DNA of 64,000 nucleotides, from contig NC_049987.1 of assembly GCF_000003815.2 (NCBI RefSeq), positions 2,977,395 to 3,041,394 on the forward strand, written 5' to 3'. Each line of letters begins with the position of its first letter. Within the stretch, counting starts at the first letter, position 1. Of this stretch, positions 44,392 through 57,400 are shown in pieces. The DNA comes from Branchiostoma floridae (lineage: Eukaryota > Chordata > Leptocardii > Amphioxiformes > Branchiostomatidae). The position numbers and the translations under genes are program-made. The notes beneath the pieces were generated by a model, which made no database searches, was not told where the DNA came from, and was given only the letters and a program-made list of their open reading frames with translations.

Positions 44392-44468
44392 CCCCAAGTA
44401 TCATTGGCCTGGTATTCATACCCATCATAGCTGCCCCGTGGCTTCGTCCTCTCAGTAGGCAGCGTTGA
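44392..44468 (+). CDS. Possible alternative terminal exon of the lectin gene (hydrophobic tail)
   Basis: After a strong pyrimidine tract and CAACAG acceptor, phase 1 reading gives PSIIGLVFIPIIAAPWLRPL then SRQR and TGA. The hydrophobic stretch could act as a membrane tail or GPI-type signal if spliced to the lectin exon donor at 42431. An AATAAA at about 45321 would serve it. Speculative. Confidence 0.28.
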
Positions 44469-45001
44469 CAGTGCTGCCTAGTGAGAGGCTGTGTATTGGT
44501 ACATTCACGTGTATTGATTAACAGTCATGTGCCGCAGGTGCACGAATGTCGTAATACCACAAAAGAATCACCTCAGATATTCCAACGTTACATGTGAAGC
44601 TTTACTATAGCAGCGAGGCAACAGTGATTAAAAATGATCTCGCCACCAATTGTGCTCCACACGCACTGAAAGATATTATGATGATAATCGAACGGAAATA
44701 ACATTGTCCTTCTTCACTGTACTGCGCCACAAACCTTTCGTATTGTCGTAATGCACACGAAGAAATTAGAATTTTCATATGCGTCAAGTCTGCCCGGTTG
44801 TCTTCACTATTCGCATAGTTTTGATATCAGTAAATACCAATCGTTAAGTATGTTTATTACGTATTTGTACTCCAATGTTCTATTGGGACCTTGTTATGTC
44901 TTCATCAGAGCCAAGGGGTATATAGGTTTTGTACTTTCAGATTCCTTCAAGTCTATGTCTGAAAACTAGTGCTCAACACAGGAAGGGAGCGTACCTTAAG
45001 C

Positions 45002-45135
45002 CAAGGGCACAACCCTCCGCACGTGCAATTTGTCCGTAAATATTGAGAGGCCATATGCATATCCCAAAATATTGCCCACGTTTTGGTACGTAGACAGCAC
45101 GTATTTGCACGTACGGCTGGTTGTGCCCCTAGCTG
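45002..45135. mobile_element. ~135-bp MITE with GGGCACAACC termini
   Basis: The left end agggcacaaccctccgcacg and right end cgtacggctggttgtgcccc are inverted, including a shared gtgcaa/ttgcac step. Related ends occur at 30211-30242 and 58263-58302. It is followed by a GC-rich segment to 45240 with several ccgcgg motifs. Confidence 0.6.
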
Positions 45136-45339
45136 TAAGTATGGCAGCTCGTTCAGTCTTAGTCCCAGCCCTCCCGCGGGTCGGATCACCCTCCGGCCTT
45201 CGGGCGATCCTTCCCGCGGTCGGGCTGGTACCTCGGGTGATACGGAATACACCGTGTTGTATTCTATATATATGCAAATCAATGAGAAAGGGAGAAATAT
45301 GTATAGAATTGATTATTTACAATAAACACTTTATTTGAC

Positions 45340-47039
45340 ATACCATGATGCCAATAAGTTTGATATCATTTGACGAAGGTATGAGGTCACGTTACTTAAG
45401 ATATGATATTTTATTATACACCAAAAAGTAGTTACTCAAGCGACTGGTTATGGTTTGGAATATTTTAATCTAAAATTAAAAACGTGTACTATGCAAATCA
45501 CTCTATTATTCAATATGTAGTGGAAGATATTTCACTAATCCTATCCATTCATATGACATTTTTAAATTTACAACTTTTGAACTCATTAGTTAAATCATGG
45601 GCACATGAATGTGTTCTTAAATCAATATTTGTCCCTTGGCGATTACTAGTTCTTTATATTTAATATGCTCAGACGTAGATTTGGTATGTTTTATGTCCAG
45701 GGAGCTTAGCTGCTCGCAAATCTTGTATACTAACTTATTAACTTGATCAAGTGTCCGAGTAAAAGTCTTTTTTCATGAACTGTTTTGGATAGCTTTTTTG
45801 CCTGTAACATTCTCATGTCCATCTCCTAAGTATGTAATAACGACTATATAAAATGTATTTTTACTTAATAATATCGCGTTACATTAATGCCGTTAATAGG
45901 ACTATTTTACTTAAAGTCATCTCAGATTTTCAAACTCTTTATCTAGGGCCCGGGTAATAATCACGGCTAAGTACAGCAGTACATACACTGTAAGTTGCAT
46001 AGATATTAAGATTCCTATAGTCTAATCAAAGTCACCGAAAAAGTGAGTTTCATAATCATTTGTAAATATTTTGAATTCTATGTACTTTTTTGCCTAAGAG
46101 ATTTGTTACTTTGGAAATATGTTGAACGTTATTCCAGCCTTTAAACAAATTCCCTGGCTATTCAATATTTTCTTAAATTTATAACAATAAACAGGGTATC
46201 TATAATAAACAGCATTCTTTAATTATAAAAATTCTTTATTCATGTAACGTCTTGTACATGGGGCAGTGGGTTTGAAAGAAAGTGACACACACATGCAAAG
46301 TATGGTTGTATTATGCATGATGGTTCACCACAAGTAAAGGCATGCTAGCAGTGACCAGTATAGGTGTACTTTAACGGTGGCAATATCACAAACAGACAGG
46401 AAGAACCTAAAATGTAGTAGAGAAGTTGTAGAGCCCATGTTTTAGATTATAGTTACAAGTCGTCTCAATGTCAACGTGTGTTCTTTTATTACGACATTTG
46501 TATATGCATGTACTTAGCTTGATAGGGCATGAATGTGCAATTGAGGGAATGAGTATCATTGATTACAAAAACTAACAATTTACCCATTTGCAAATTAAAG
46601 TTTACAAAATGTTTGTAGATGTCTATATATTTGAAATATATGAAGGAATTCCAACGAATTCCAATGTTTATGTTTTTTTACAAATAATGTGGCTTAGCTT
46701 TTATGAAATCTAAAAGATCTAGAAATTCATAAACAGTTCCGAAAAAGTCGTCTAATGGACTCTAATTTAAGGCATGAGGTAAAACTTAAAAATTAGTAAC
46801 TTTGTAGGAGTTTCAACGCGTGTCTAATAATATTACTCAATATAATATTATATTATATGATTCAGTCTGTCCTAATGCTTTAATTACATTACATTATTCC
46901 TTACATGAAAATCTTCCAACTCGTTTTTATTTATTTAATAACTAAAATATTTTGTCCTTTCTAAATCACCGGTAAAAAGTACAAGCCATTGTTCCATAGT
47001 CATTTTCTGTCCCCTTGCGAAGGAAAGCTATACTCCAAA
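45340..47039. other. No gene recognised
   Basis: A/T-rich sequence between two genes that converge on it (plus-strand lectin gene to the left, minus-strand lipase-GTPase gene to the right). No exon, repeat family or hairpin stands out. Confidence 0.5.
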
Positions 47040-47045
47040 TTTATT
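47040..47045 (-). terminator. Polyadenylation signal of the lipase-GTPase gene
   Basis: AATAAA on the minus strand, 40 bases after the stop codon that ends at 47085. Confidence 0.55.
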
Positions 47046-47084
47046 GGCAATCTACTAGTGTAAGCCATGCATCTAGCAACGATT

Positions 47085-48402
47085 TTACGCCTTAGTCATG
47101 TTCACTGCAGCGTAGAGCTGATCTTCACCCTCTTTAAACACATCATATTTGATCAGCCAATCTTTCAACCAACTCCTCACCCCGTCCGGCCCGACTATCC
47201 CTCTGCTCTCCAAGTCGTCAACACTCTCCACAAGCTCCGTGAAGAGGATGTCAGCAGGGTCGATATCTAGATTCTTTATGAAGTCCTCCTTGTAAGCAGC
47301 CACAGTCTTCTCATCCTAAAAAAAGGAATTAATTTCAAACCAAGTTCAAGTGTCAACCAAACAGAGATATGCAGCTTGAAAAGATTCAAGTCCAGATATT
47401 TACCTAAGCCATGGCTCGGGCAGGTCTTAAAACTTGCAAGGGTGTGTGTGTGTGTGTTGGGGGGGGGGGGTGCATGGAACTTGTGAACGCTCTATGTAAA
47501 GTGATAGAGGAACTAAATTTTATTTATTTATTTGGCTTTTCAAAATGACTTGATGATCTAATGAAAAGTATATCTTGTACCCTAGTTCTCGACTTCTTAT
47601 CAACATTAACATGATCACCGATGCAAATCTCAAATCATGCACGTTTAGGACGTCTAAAAATTTGAATTGATTGCTTTAGTCACATCGTACGTAAAATAAA
47701 CGGAGTCGTACATCACTTGGATATCCTGTAGTACAAGAATATGCCCACCTTTAGAATGTCCTTAAAGCGACCACACTGACTGATGCACAGTAGAATACAA
47801 CAGTTGTAGTCGTTCGCCAGGATACGAGCTTGTGCAAGCTGTTTGACGTGATCCGTGCTGGTGTCCCCTTGGAACGGCATGACGAGGATGAGGACGCTCG
47901 ACAGTCCCCCACAGCTGTTAGCCAAGTTCGCAACCTGTTCATCGATTGCTGTCGTGCCTGGGAAGTCCATGATCTGAAAACAAACAATGCGATTTTTCAG
48001 GCAGACGCAAATAAAAAGATCGGTTGTCAAATATACATATATGGCTAAAAAATTATACTGTGTTCAGTTCAGATATGCAAAACTTCTTACCACCATTTTC
48101 TTTGCTCCCCTCGCTTTGTAGAGACTTGGGACTGTGGTGTGAGCCCTGTATCCCCTCTCCGGTACGGCCAGACCCCAAACCTTCTGGATAAGTGTGGATT
48201 TACCAGCATTTTGGGGTCCAAACAAACCAACGAAGCAAGACTTTTGCAGGTGCTGGCGAATCTGAAAAAGGTCACAAGCCATCTGGCATCGGCGAAGAGC
48301 TTCCCTCTGGGACTTGTCTTTTGCATCTTTCAGCATTTTTGATGCTTTAAATGGTTTCGATTTCATGATGACTTCTTCATCTTTGTTCAGAAAGTCGAGA
48401 CC
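47085..48402 (-). CDS. IRG/dynamin-like GTPase domain and C-terminus
   Basis: Exon 48402-48091 has the P-loop GPQNAGKST (residues 989-997) after a basic helical stretch, then AHTTVPSLY as probable switch I. Exon 47973-47749 has the DFPGT switch II motif (G3, residues 1034-1038) and LILVMPFQGDTSTDHV. Where TKxD (G4) should be, the chain reads CCILLCISQCGRF, so guanine specificity is uncertain. The last exon, 47315-47085, ends in an amphipathic helix VRSWLKDWLIKYDVF and stop. All exons are phase 0. The DxPG motif favours IRG/dynamin-like over Ras-like families; exact family not certain. Confidence 0.75.
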
Positions 48403-51400
48403 CTAAGACATAAGAAAACATTACAACAGAGTATATTAAAAGACGTTACGACTGCCAGGAAAGTAGCAGTAGCCTATTTTTCGGAAAGACATATTCAATT
48501 CGTACTTTTGTCATGACCTTGGTGATGAACCATTAAAGGAAAAGTACTTAAATCAATCATTTGATTGAGAATGCTGATTGTAACGATTATCAATCAATTC
48601 ATAAGTAGCTCGTTTGTCGTGTCCTTTCCTACAAATTTAAGATATGATGTCGAAGCATTGTGTAAAGTTGGAATGGCGTGACCTTCAATGCAAATTAGAT
48701 CATAGTAAACAACAACTAACTTTGTATTTCTTGTACAAGGTGCGTTCCAAGTTGTACACGTCATCAGTGTTGTCACTGTCTTCCTGCTCGCTCGGTACTT
48801 CGGGTAGCTCCTTTATCAGCATTCTAAATATCACAAGGGGAATAATGGTGTGCTGATGTACCTGTCCCTAGTGACTATTCTACTGTGTAAAATCATTTGC
48901 AGTACATACATAAACATATACACATAAAATAAGACTGATGTCCGACCTGAGAATAGCCTGGTAGTTTTGCTCTTTTTTCCTCAAGTACCAAGCTGCGGCG
49001 GCGGCAGCCGCAGCCGCAGTACCAGCAGCACCCGCAACGGCGCCGGCCCCGGCAGCACCCATGGCTCCACCTGCCACACCGGCCCCGGCAGCACCCATGG
49101 CTCCACCTGCCACACCGGCCCCGGCAGCACCCATGGCTCCACCTGCCACACCGGCCCCGGCAGCACCCATGGCTCCACCTGCCACACCGGCCCCGGCAGC
49201 ACCCATGGCTCCACCTGCCACACCGGCCCCGGCAGCACCCATGGCTCCACCTGCCACACCGGCCCCGGCAGCACCCATGGCTCCACCTGCCACACCAGCG
49301 CTAGCCCCGACAGCACCCATCGCTCCACCTGCCGCACCGGCAGCGGCAGTTTCCGCGGCAGCGGTCAGCAGATACATAGGTGCGGATCCGGCGGCTGCTT
49401 CGGTGGCGGCCGCGTAACCGGCTGTACCCAATCCGGCGATTCCTCCAACCAACAGGACAGCAGCCCCTCCTACAGATGGGTTATAGATACACATGCATGT
49501 TTAAACGTTGAATACTGCTTGGCAGTCAAATACTTTTGTTGCTTGTAGATTCCATATACAAAACATTGTGAAAGAAAGGAAAAGGCGATGCTTCCGGTCT
49601 ACTGGTCACGTTTATAATGTACAGGAGATCTATCAAAGAAGGCTATTTTGCGTAATGTATAAAAGAATGTTTCATACACAGCGAATGATATGAGACAAGA
49701 GCGGAAATACGCTATATAGCCTGATTGACATAGAAAGCCAGACTCCCTAAAGTACCGGTTACACATCCGGAACAAGGCCCCGACCATTGTTAGGAGACTG
49801 AGCTTAACTCGGTTGGCTTGTTTGCGTGTGTGTGTGTGTGTGTGTGTGTGTTAGACTGTTGAGATTCAAAAGTTCACCACTAGATGTTGGAATGGATTGG
49901 TTAGAAGAAGAATAGATAGTACCGAGGTTGTGTTGAGAGTAAGTCTTTCTTTTTTGCACTTTCTTTTGACTGACCTAGACAAGAAGGTAAAGGTAGTCCG
50001 CTTCCGAAGTCAGGTACCTCTTTCTATACCTGGTTGTAGCAATACCCCTGTCACATTATTTACGATCTTCGGGCGTATCGATGGAAGATCAGCCATATTC
50101 AAGATCAACAGACGGTTGCGCGGTTACCAGAAAACCTTCCCTGTCACATATATGCTATACTTTGCACTTTGTACAATTGTTGTGCAATAAAGTTATCATT
50201 ATAAGCGAGGCTCGGGCGATTGCCGCAGAATCGTCCTCCGTTCGATTTTCGCCAAATGTGACAGGGGCATAAGGGCGGTCGTGTTAAGTGCCTTTTTCAA
50301 TGGCACAACGTCTGGGGCACGGATGGTATCGAATTCGTGACCTCTAAGCTGCGAGTCCAACACTTTATCAGTTACGCCACTCACGACGCTACATATCATT
50401 TACCTATCGGGAGATGGTTGGGAAATGGTTAGGACATTGGCACCAATATAGACAAAAATAGATAGGCGTAGGACTGCGAGGGAACCAGTGCCGATTTTAC
50501 CTACGGGCTGTTTGTAGAACCTAAAAATAGAAATGTATTTGCAAAAACGGACACGCCATCATTACCTGCTAGAACACCAGCAACAGTCACCATTCCTTTA
50601 AAGGACGTCAGCCATTGCAAAAGTGACTCTGGGTACTCCACTTTCAATGATTGGCCGAATTCGTCTATGATTTCCTTGACAACTTGGTCCAAGTCTTCGA
50701 TCTTCAGATCGTTCAGACCCGCTGCGTTGTCAATGATTTCATTCAGCTTTACCACGTTTTTCATCCCTATAAACAATTAAATTAAGTTAAATAAAACATT
50801 ACAGAATATGCTACAATTTGCTCTTAGTATTCAAATATATTTTGAACTTTCAAGTATGAAAGAAAAGTTGCAGTGAAGATTTTGCCAATATATCTAAGTA
50901 GAGAGTGTGCTTACATCTTTTTTCGAAATAACATTAGGTACGTATAAATAAGTAAGGACTATGTGTACATATTTCTACGGAAATATTTAGCCTTAGCTAC
51001 GGACGTGCTCCATGGGGTTTTAAGAAATCGTTAAGCCTTCAAATTGTACTATACATAGCAGATAAGATACCGTCGGTACGACAGATAAAGAAAACGTACT
51101 GGGTACCAAATATTGAATAAAACTATGACATACAGAAGCTATGATATACATACACATACCTTCCCTCACTGTTTTTCGCTGACCATCCAGACGATTTAGA
51201 AGCTTTAATACAGTATCTTCCTTTGTCGCCTCCTTTCTGTTTGGTGCCAGCAAGATGTTGGAAAAACTTTGCTGAATGGCTTTGACAAGGACGGCTGGTT
51301 TCAGGTCTTTGACAGCCCACTCTGATAGCGTTAAGCCTCTGGCTTCCTGAAAAAAAAGTCAAAATACTTGAAGTAAGCGTGTAGGATTTGACAATAAACT

Positions 51401-54400
51401 TCAAATGCATAAGCAGTGCTTCCTTTTGTAAAAGTATGGAACAGGGCAATGAGAAGCTAGAAACTAGAAAGGCCGACATTTGCTTGGGTGCAAATACAGC
51501 ATATTTCAGCCATACCCATTCCCACGCAACATTGGACTGTTCCAAGTCAACTGTAAGTTATCCCCAAAAGAGAACTAATATTGTGAATTGATTCCAGGTC
51601 AAAACAGAGCTTGCCCAATATGCCCCGGGCCCATATGGAATAATATAATCTTCCACAGGAGCGCCTATGCATAACTAATTGTTTTTTAGAATCGCGGCAG
51701 CTCCTATTTTTCCGAAAGTGAAAAAAAACGGTATCTTCCATTTAGAAGATTTTCTTCATGAAATTATATGACGGACGCCACTCAACAAATCTCCACTACG
51801 ATAACTAGGTCTGATGCGGGTACATCTATTATTGCGGTGAACTTTTTTTAATCAAGTAGACCATACGTTTTAATAATTATCAAGCAGGTGCAGGTACTGT
51901 GTAGCAGGAGTGTTTTTTTTTCAAGCTAAAAACTTAAATCTTCTTCTTGTTTTGTATGAGCCATTACATAAACGGAGACGTCTCGATTTTTTACAAGAAT
52001 TTTACCACCCTGTCGCTTCATTTCTTTTCTGAAAAATTCCAGGACCAACAAGTTAAGTTGATTTGGGACCACCTCTTCTCAGCGACCACCTGGCCATTTC
52101 GACCGCTTTTTCTCGGTCCCGATTTTTTTTCCCATTGACGTAAGCATTAAGCGACCTTTTCTCAACGACCACCTGTCCAACGCGACCGCGACCGGCCAAA
52201 AATGGGACCCATAACGACCGCGTCATTTTCAATCTTGATGTTTTCATCGATTTTTGATGATAACCAGCGCGATTTTGTGCCGAAATCGGCCAGTTTGCGT
52301 CGATGTTATGTTTAGAATAAAGATGGCGGCGGTCAATGGGTGTGTCAATGTGGCAGTCTACTGTAATATGGGATGAAATTTCGTTGTAAGAAAATCTGAA
52401 TTTAGTTGTTTCGAAGTTTTTTTTTCAAATCTTTATCATTATAAAGTGAACGAATGTTGAAACGTATATAGCTTCATACCTTTTAAAGAAAGATCTGTGT
52501 AGCTCATACCTTTTTAAGAAAGATCTGTACATGTCGCATTCCTGCGTCTAAGATCGTCTTAATATTTGTACACTAACGTTTTAGACAGTAGGGGAACTTT
52601 GATGCTGTCAGTTACCATGCAAGCCTTTATGCGTCGCTGTGTTCTCGATCGCCGTATCTGAAATAACTACGGTGTACATTTCGAATTCGATGCCTGCGGA
52701 GATGCCCGGTACGTCCCAAAGCGTGCTTACCCACGGGTGAATGTACAGTACAATTACTCTTCAAGCAGAGGTTAGGCTCCGGCTGTTTTTTTAAAACGTT
52801 TTTTAGTCGTTTTTATCGGGCTTTCTATTTTGTATTTCATTTTCAGGAAAATGACAAAATAGAAAGCACGATAAAAAAGACTAACAAAACGTTAAAAAAA
52901 CAGCCGGCGCCTAACCTCTGCTCGGAGAGTACAGTACAGTTGGACAAAAGCACTCACACAATAGATTGAGTAGACTGTCTTTTTGACCTCCCTGAGTAGA
53001 GTTTTTCTGGCGCAGGTAGGAACGTCCTGATCCAATTTGCTCCAATTTCTGTTTATTTACTGTATTAAAATTAATCAGGCTTACTGATGATTATTACTTA
53101 CGTTTTTGCGTGCGTGTGCGTGTTTTACTTGACATTAAAGACTTCGCTTACTTACTTCTTTGCGTGCGTGTGTTTGCTATTTGCTATTAAACACAACGGA
53201 AACCATTTATACTATGCATAGGGCATGTTTTGAGTCGATACTCTTCTCAGCGACCACCTGTCCAAATCGACCGCATTTTTCCGGTCTCCCGGTGGTCGTC
53301 TTGGGCAGGTTTGACTGTATTTCAATTTACCTTCAATTTCTTTGTTAAGTATATGCCCCTGCATACCACTGTTAAATTGTTTTACTTTGTATGCAATCAG
53401 CCATCGGACGTAATCTTGTCTTAGTGTTATAATTTCATGCTCGTAGCGTGCGAGACCCGGAAGATAGGAGTTTCTACCTTGTTCGGGGGTTTCTTTTCAG
53501 AGGTCAGTGGTGATACTGGTGGTACTGAGAGTGTTTTATTGGGCTCAAACTCTGGCAGTTTAAAGTTACTTACAATTTGAATGTACAAAGTTTACGTCAA
53601 AAAAGAACAACAACACTAGAAGTACCTACATTTGCTCGGGAAAAAATACATGCATTCTCGCCACTGTCAAATTACGTATCAAAACTAAACGCAAACAGTC
53701 CAAATTTCCCGCGTTTTCCGCCAATTAACATTTTCTCGATTGTCTCAACTAACCCCCAAACGAAAATGATTGATATTGCCATGCGGAATGTTGGTAAATT
53801 CATCGACACAGACTTGTATTCTAACTTTCAATGCACGCGTACGGTCCGCTACCGCTCAAATGACCCTGTCTGAACTCCAAATCCTCGCAAACTACAATTT
53901 CAAACCGTGCACAGGGTGACATAAGGCCACTGTAAGGCTGTAATATGCATCTGTTTGTGTATATACGGGATAGCAAGGCCCCGCTTATGAATATTAACTA
54001 GCATTCTCTTTCCGCGTCGCTGATTGGCTGGATCCATAAAGTAATTAACTCCCGCTCTCCCCAGACCGCTGGCACCTGGCACGTATGGGCTCTGGGGTCA
54101 CGGGAGTTCACGGGAGAATGCCGAAAGAAAACCAACTTCCCCTCAGAAAAGTGCAGAAATTAATAATTTGAAATTGGTTTATGCCAAAAATTTTACTTGG
54201 ATCATTTTAACAACTATCTAATGCCTATCTACACCAAATTTAAAGTCATTCCATTGTAATTCAAGGGTACAGGCCGCCAAAATATACCGTTTTGGTCAAA
54301 ACATGATCTTTAAACTTCAATAAAATCATTTTAGAGGCAGATATGAAAAAAATGAGAAAAAAGCACCTGGGTATTGACCAACTCTACCCTTGTGCCAAAT

Positions 54401-57400
54401 TTCAGGTCATTCGGTCCAGGAACGACGGAGATGATTCGATTTGAAGATTTGACAGGAGAAAGAAAGAAACATTACGAATACAATATATTTCACCATACCA
54501 TATATGGTATGGCTGAAATATAATGAGTTATTTACATATATTCTATTGTGGCAGAGTAGTGGAAATAAAACAACAAGGTGGATATTAAGTGAATAGTCAG
54601 GTACAGAGAAGTAGATACGTATCACATAGATAACCAGACATTGTGATATATTCTCTTTTTAATGAGCATTGGTAATAACTTGGATGGCTTACCTTCACCA
54701 TCTCCCCAGTGACTGGAACGTCTTTCACCTCAAAATGTGTCGTCACGTGGATCTTTGGTACTCCATCCCACGGTATGTTATCTTTCAGCTCACACTCCAA
54801 GGTGACCTCATCATCATTGACAGCCAGTTGCTGTATACCCTTCTCCATATCAACCGGGATTCCTTAACCAAAATTTAAATGGAAAATGAATAAGATAATA
54901 AGTTAAAGAGATTCATTAGTGACGTATAAGCACAGATGATAGTTTTTTCTTCCTCTAACATTGACTTATTTTTAAAGGTAAACACATGTACCTCCAAATT
55001 TTCGATGTCTCGCGAGAATATGAGACTAGGTCGACACTAGGAAGGTGTGAAGCTTACGCAATGTTGGCTGGGAGCTGCCCAAGTCCCACTTACTCCTACT
55101 CCGTAAGGAGGCGGGGGTGAGGGGCAGAAGATCTACACAAGTCTCGACCTACTTTTGCACTCTCGCGAGACTAGGTCAATCCGTGGACAAGATGGACTGA
55201 TAGCCATCGGAAATTTTTAGGTATGTGTGTTTACTTTAAAACATAAGTCACAGTTAGAAGAAAAATTTCTATTAGCTAAGTTGATGAGGTCTTCCAAAGT
55301 TAATCATTTGTGTGGATACTAGTGTATCAACCTCCCTCAAACTGTTGCCCTTAGCTGTTCTATATTCTTGTACGAATATAAACTATTGCAAGCTTTTTCA
55401 CGAACCTTAATGTAAAGTTTCCATACCACGTAATATTATTACCATTACCACTCATGCGCATACATGTAATTGGTACTATACATTTGCATACCTGTTGAAG
55501 GAGTTTCTCCCAAAACGAAGAAGTCAAGGTGTCCTCCATTGATCCTTATTCGGAGTTTCTTCTGTTTTCGAGCTCCCTGAGGACCTATTGGGTGGCAAAA
55601 TAAGTAAATAGAAACTAAAGTAGACTAAAGCGACTGATGACCAACTGACTGACATTTTAAACAGTATACCACGGTTCAGTTAGAAGACCCGTGGCCCTCC
55701 TGTTCACATTTATACAGGTTCTGGGCTGGCCCAAGTAGCGAAAGAACCCTTTAAACATCCGCCACGCTGACGGTACACTGCAACCATATATTGCTGGTTG
55801 CCATTCTTCACATTATACCTTTCATGATATGTGACTAGGCACGAGGCATGCAAAACTCTGAAACTAAAACATCAAGACCATAGCACGCCCAGGACAAAAA
55901 CCGTAAGTTTTGCTGCAGTACCAAGGTCACACACCAGGGGACCCAAACCTGACCATGACCATTATCTTACCAAAAACTACCAACATTACAAATGTCATCT
56001 TAACCCAACCAGTTATGCTGACCACAAATATCTGAAACACACACGCATACACACGTACAGAAAACTTGCCTTCGGTAGTCAAAGAGACATTTTTGATGAT
56101 CAGCGGGAAGGGATTGTACTGCACAGCCGCCAACTCGAAGTTACGTGTGACACTTAATTCCGTTGGCTTTCCTAAGACTGTAGTCTTGGGGTAGACTGTT
56201 GCATATTCGCTGATCGCATGCTCCTTTAGACTGTTTGCTAGAATAGTTAGAGAACAGGGGAATAATATACGAAGGATGCTTGAAACCTTGAACATTTGAT
56301 ATCACTGTATCTTAAGAGCACGCAAGATGAAGAAAGTGAGATTTCAATCTACAATTTATCTATCTTATTAATTTCAAAGAATGCAAGCAACAGTTTCAAA
56401 CTGTTATAGTCGCATATTTCAATGCAAACTGTTAGAATGTAAATAGTATTCTTATACATACGCGTAGATTATGATAGCTTTTGGACCGTAATTTAATTCT
56501 AAAAATAATGGTATATTAGGAGGCACTTACGCGACAACTCCAACTTTCCAGTCCCTCCCATGGTCCTGACGACTTCCTCCGCAGCTTTTTTGTAGGACAC
56601 GTACCACTGGTTCTCCTGTTCGGCGTTCGGTGTTCTGTAGTGTGTGATGATCATATACCAGCCAAGAGGAGTGTACTTCAGGACGTCCTCCAACTCTTGC
56701 ACGTAGCCTTGTAGAGACTGGCTGATGCTCTCAACGTACTCGGGGAGTTGGTTCACCTTACTGATGGCTGAAGCAGCGCTAGCTAGTGCTTGGCCTCCGA
56801 CGCCGGTGAATGAGAGCACCTTTAAACTCTCCATTAGAGTCGGTAAGACCTTCTTGACGATTCGACGGAACTTCGTGAACAAAATAACAAAGTGTGCAAA
56901 GTCAAACATAAACATTCATGCATATGATGTAGAAGCTATGATCATGGAATCACTTTTGCAACAAAACATAAAAAACAAAAGAGAAAACGGAAGCATGTCT
57001 AGTCTTATTTTGAGTCTGAGTGGTTGACTAACACTCCGTAGAGCAGGGAAAGTCTAAAGCTATAGTCACAGTTTGTTTGCTGACCGCCTCTACTGACGTT
57101 TAACTTCGGGTGTAGTCCGCAACTGTCGGACGTCTTTTGATACCATATAGAAAAGCTTTTAAAATTGTAACATTAAAATCCTGACTACCACTCGTGTTTC
57201 AGGAGATGCAGACATCGAATAAGGCCGTATTCTCCAAGCATAGATTTTTGCCGGCAGTCAGCAATCGTAGCGTTGCAGACGTATCAAACAGCGACCATTC
57301 ATAGTGCCCGACAGAAATCTATGCTTGGAGTATACATGTACCACTTACAACTACTACACATCTATGTAAGGGACATACCTCCCTCGTTCCACCTGCTGTA

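Noticed and set aside
45150-45245. GC-rich ccgcgg segment as a CpG-island promoter
   Set aside because: Too short (under 100 bp), adjoining a MITE, and no first exon or open frame follows on either strand.
48967-49548. Plus-strand Gly/Ser/Thr-rich and Pro/Ala-rich frames opposite the glycine zipper
   Set aside because: Antisense shadows of the 36-bp coding minisatellite; the minus frame alone fits splice phases and the rest of the gene.
55831-56157. 108-codon plus-strand frame rich in His/Lys/Thr
   Set aside because: It overlaps a lipase-GTPase exon on the opposite strand and a dispersed repeat; no coding signature.
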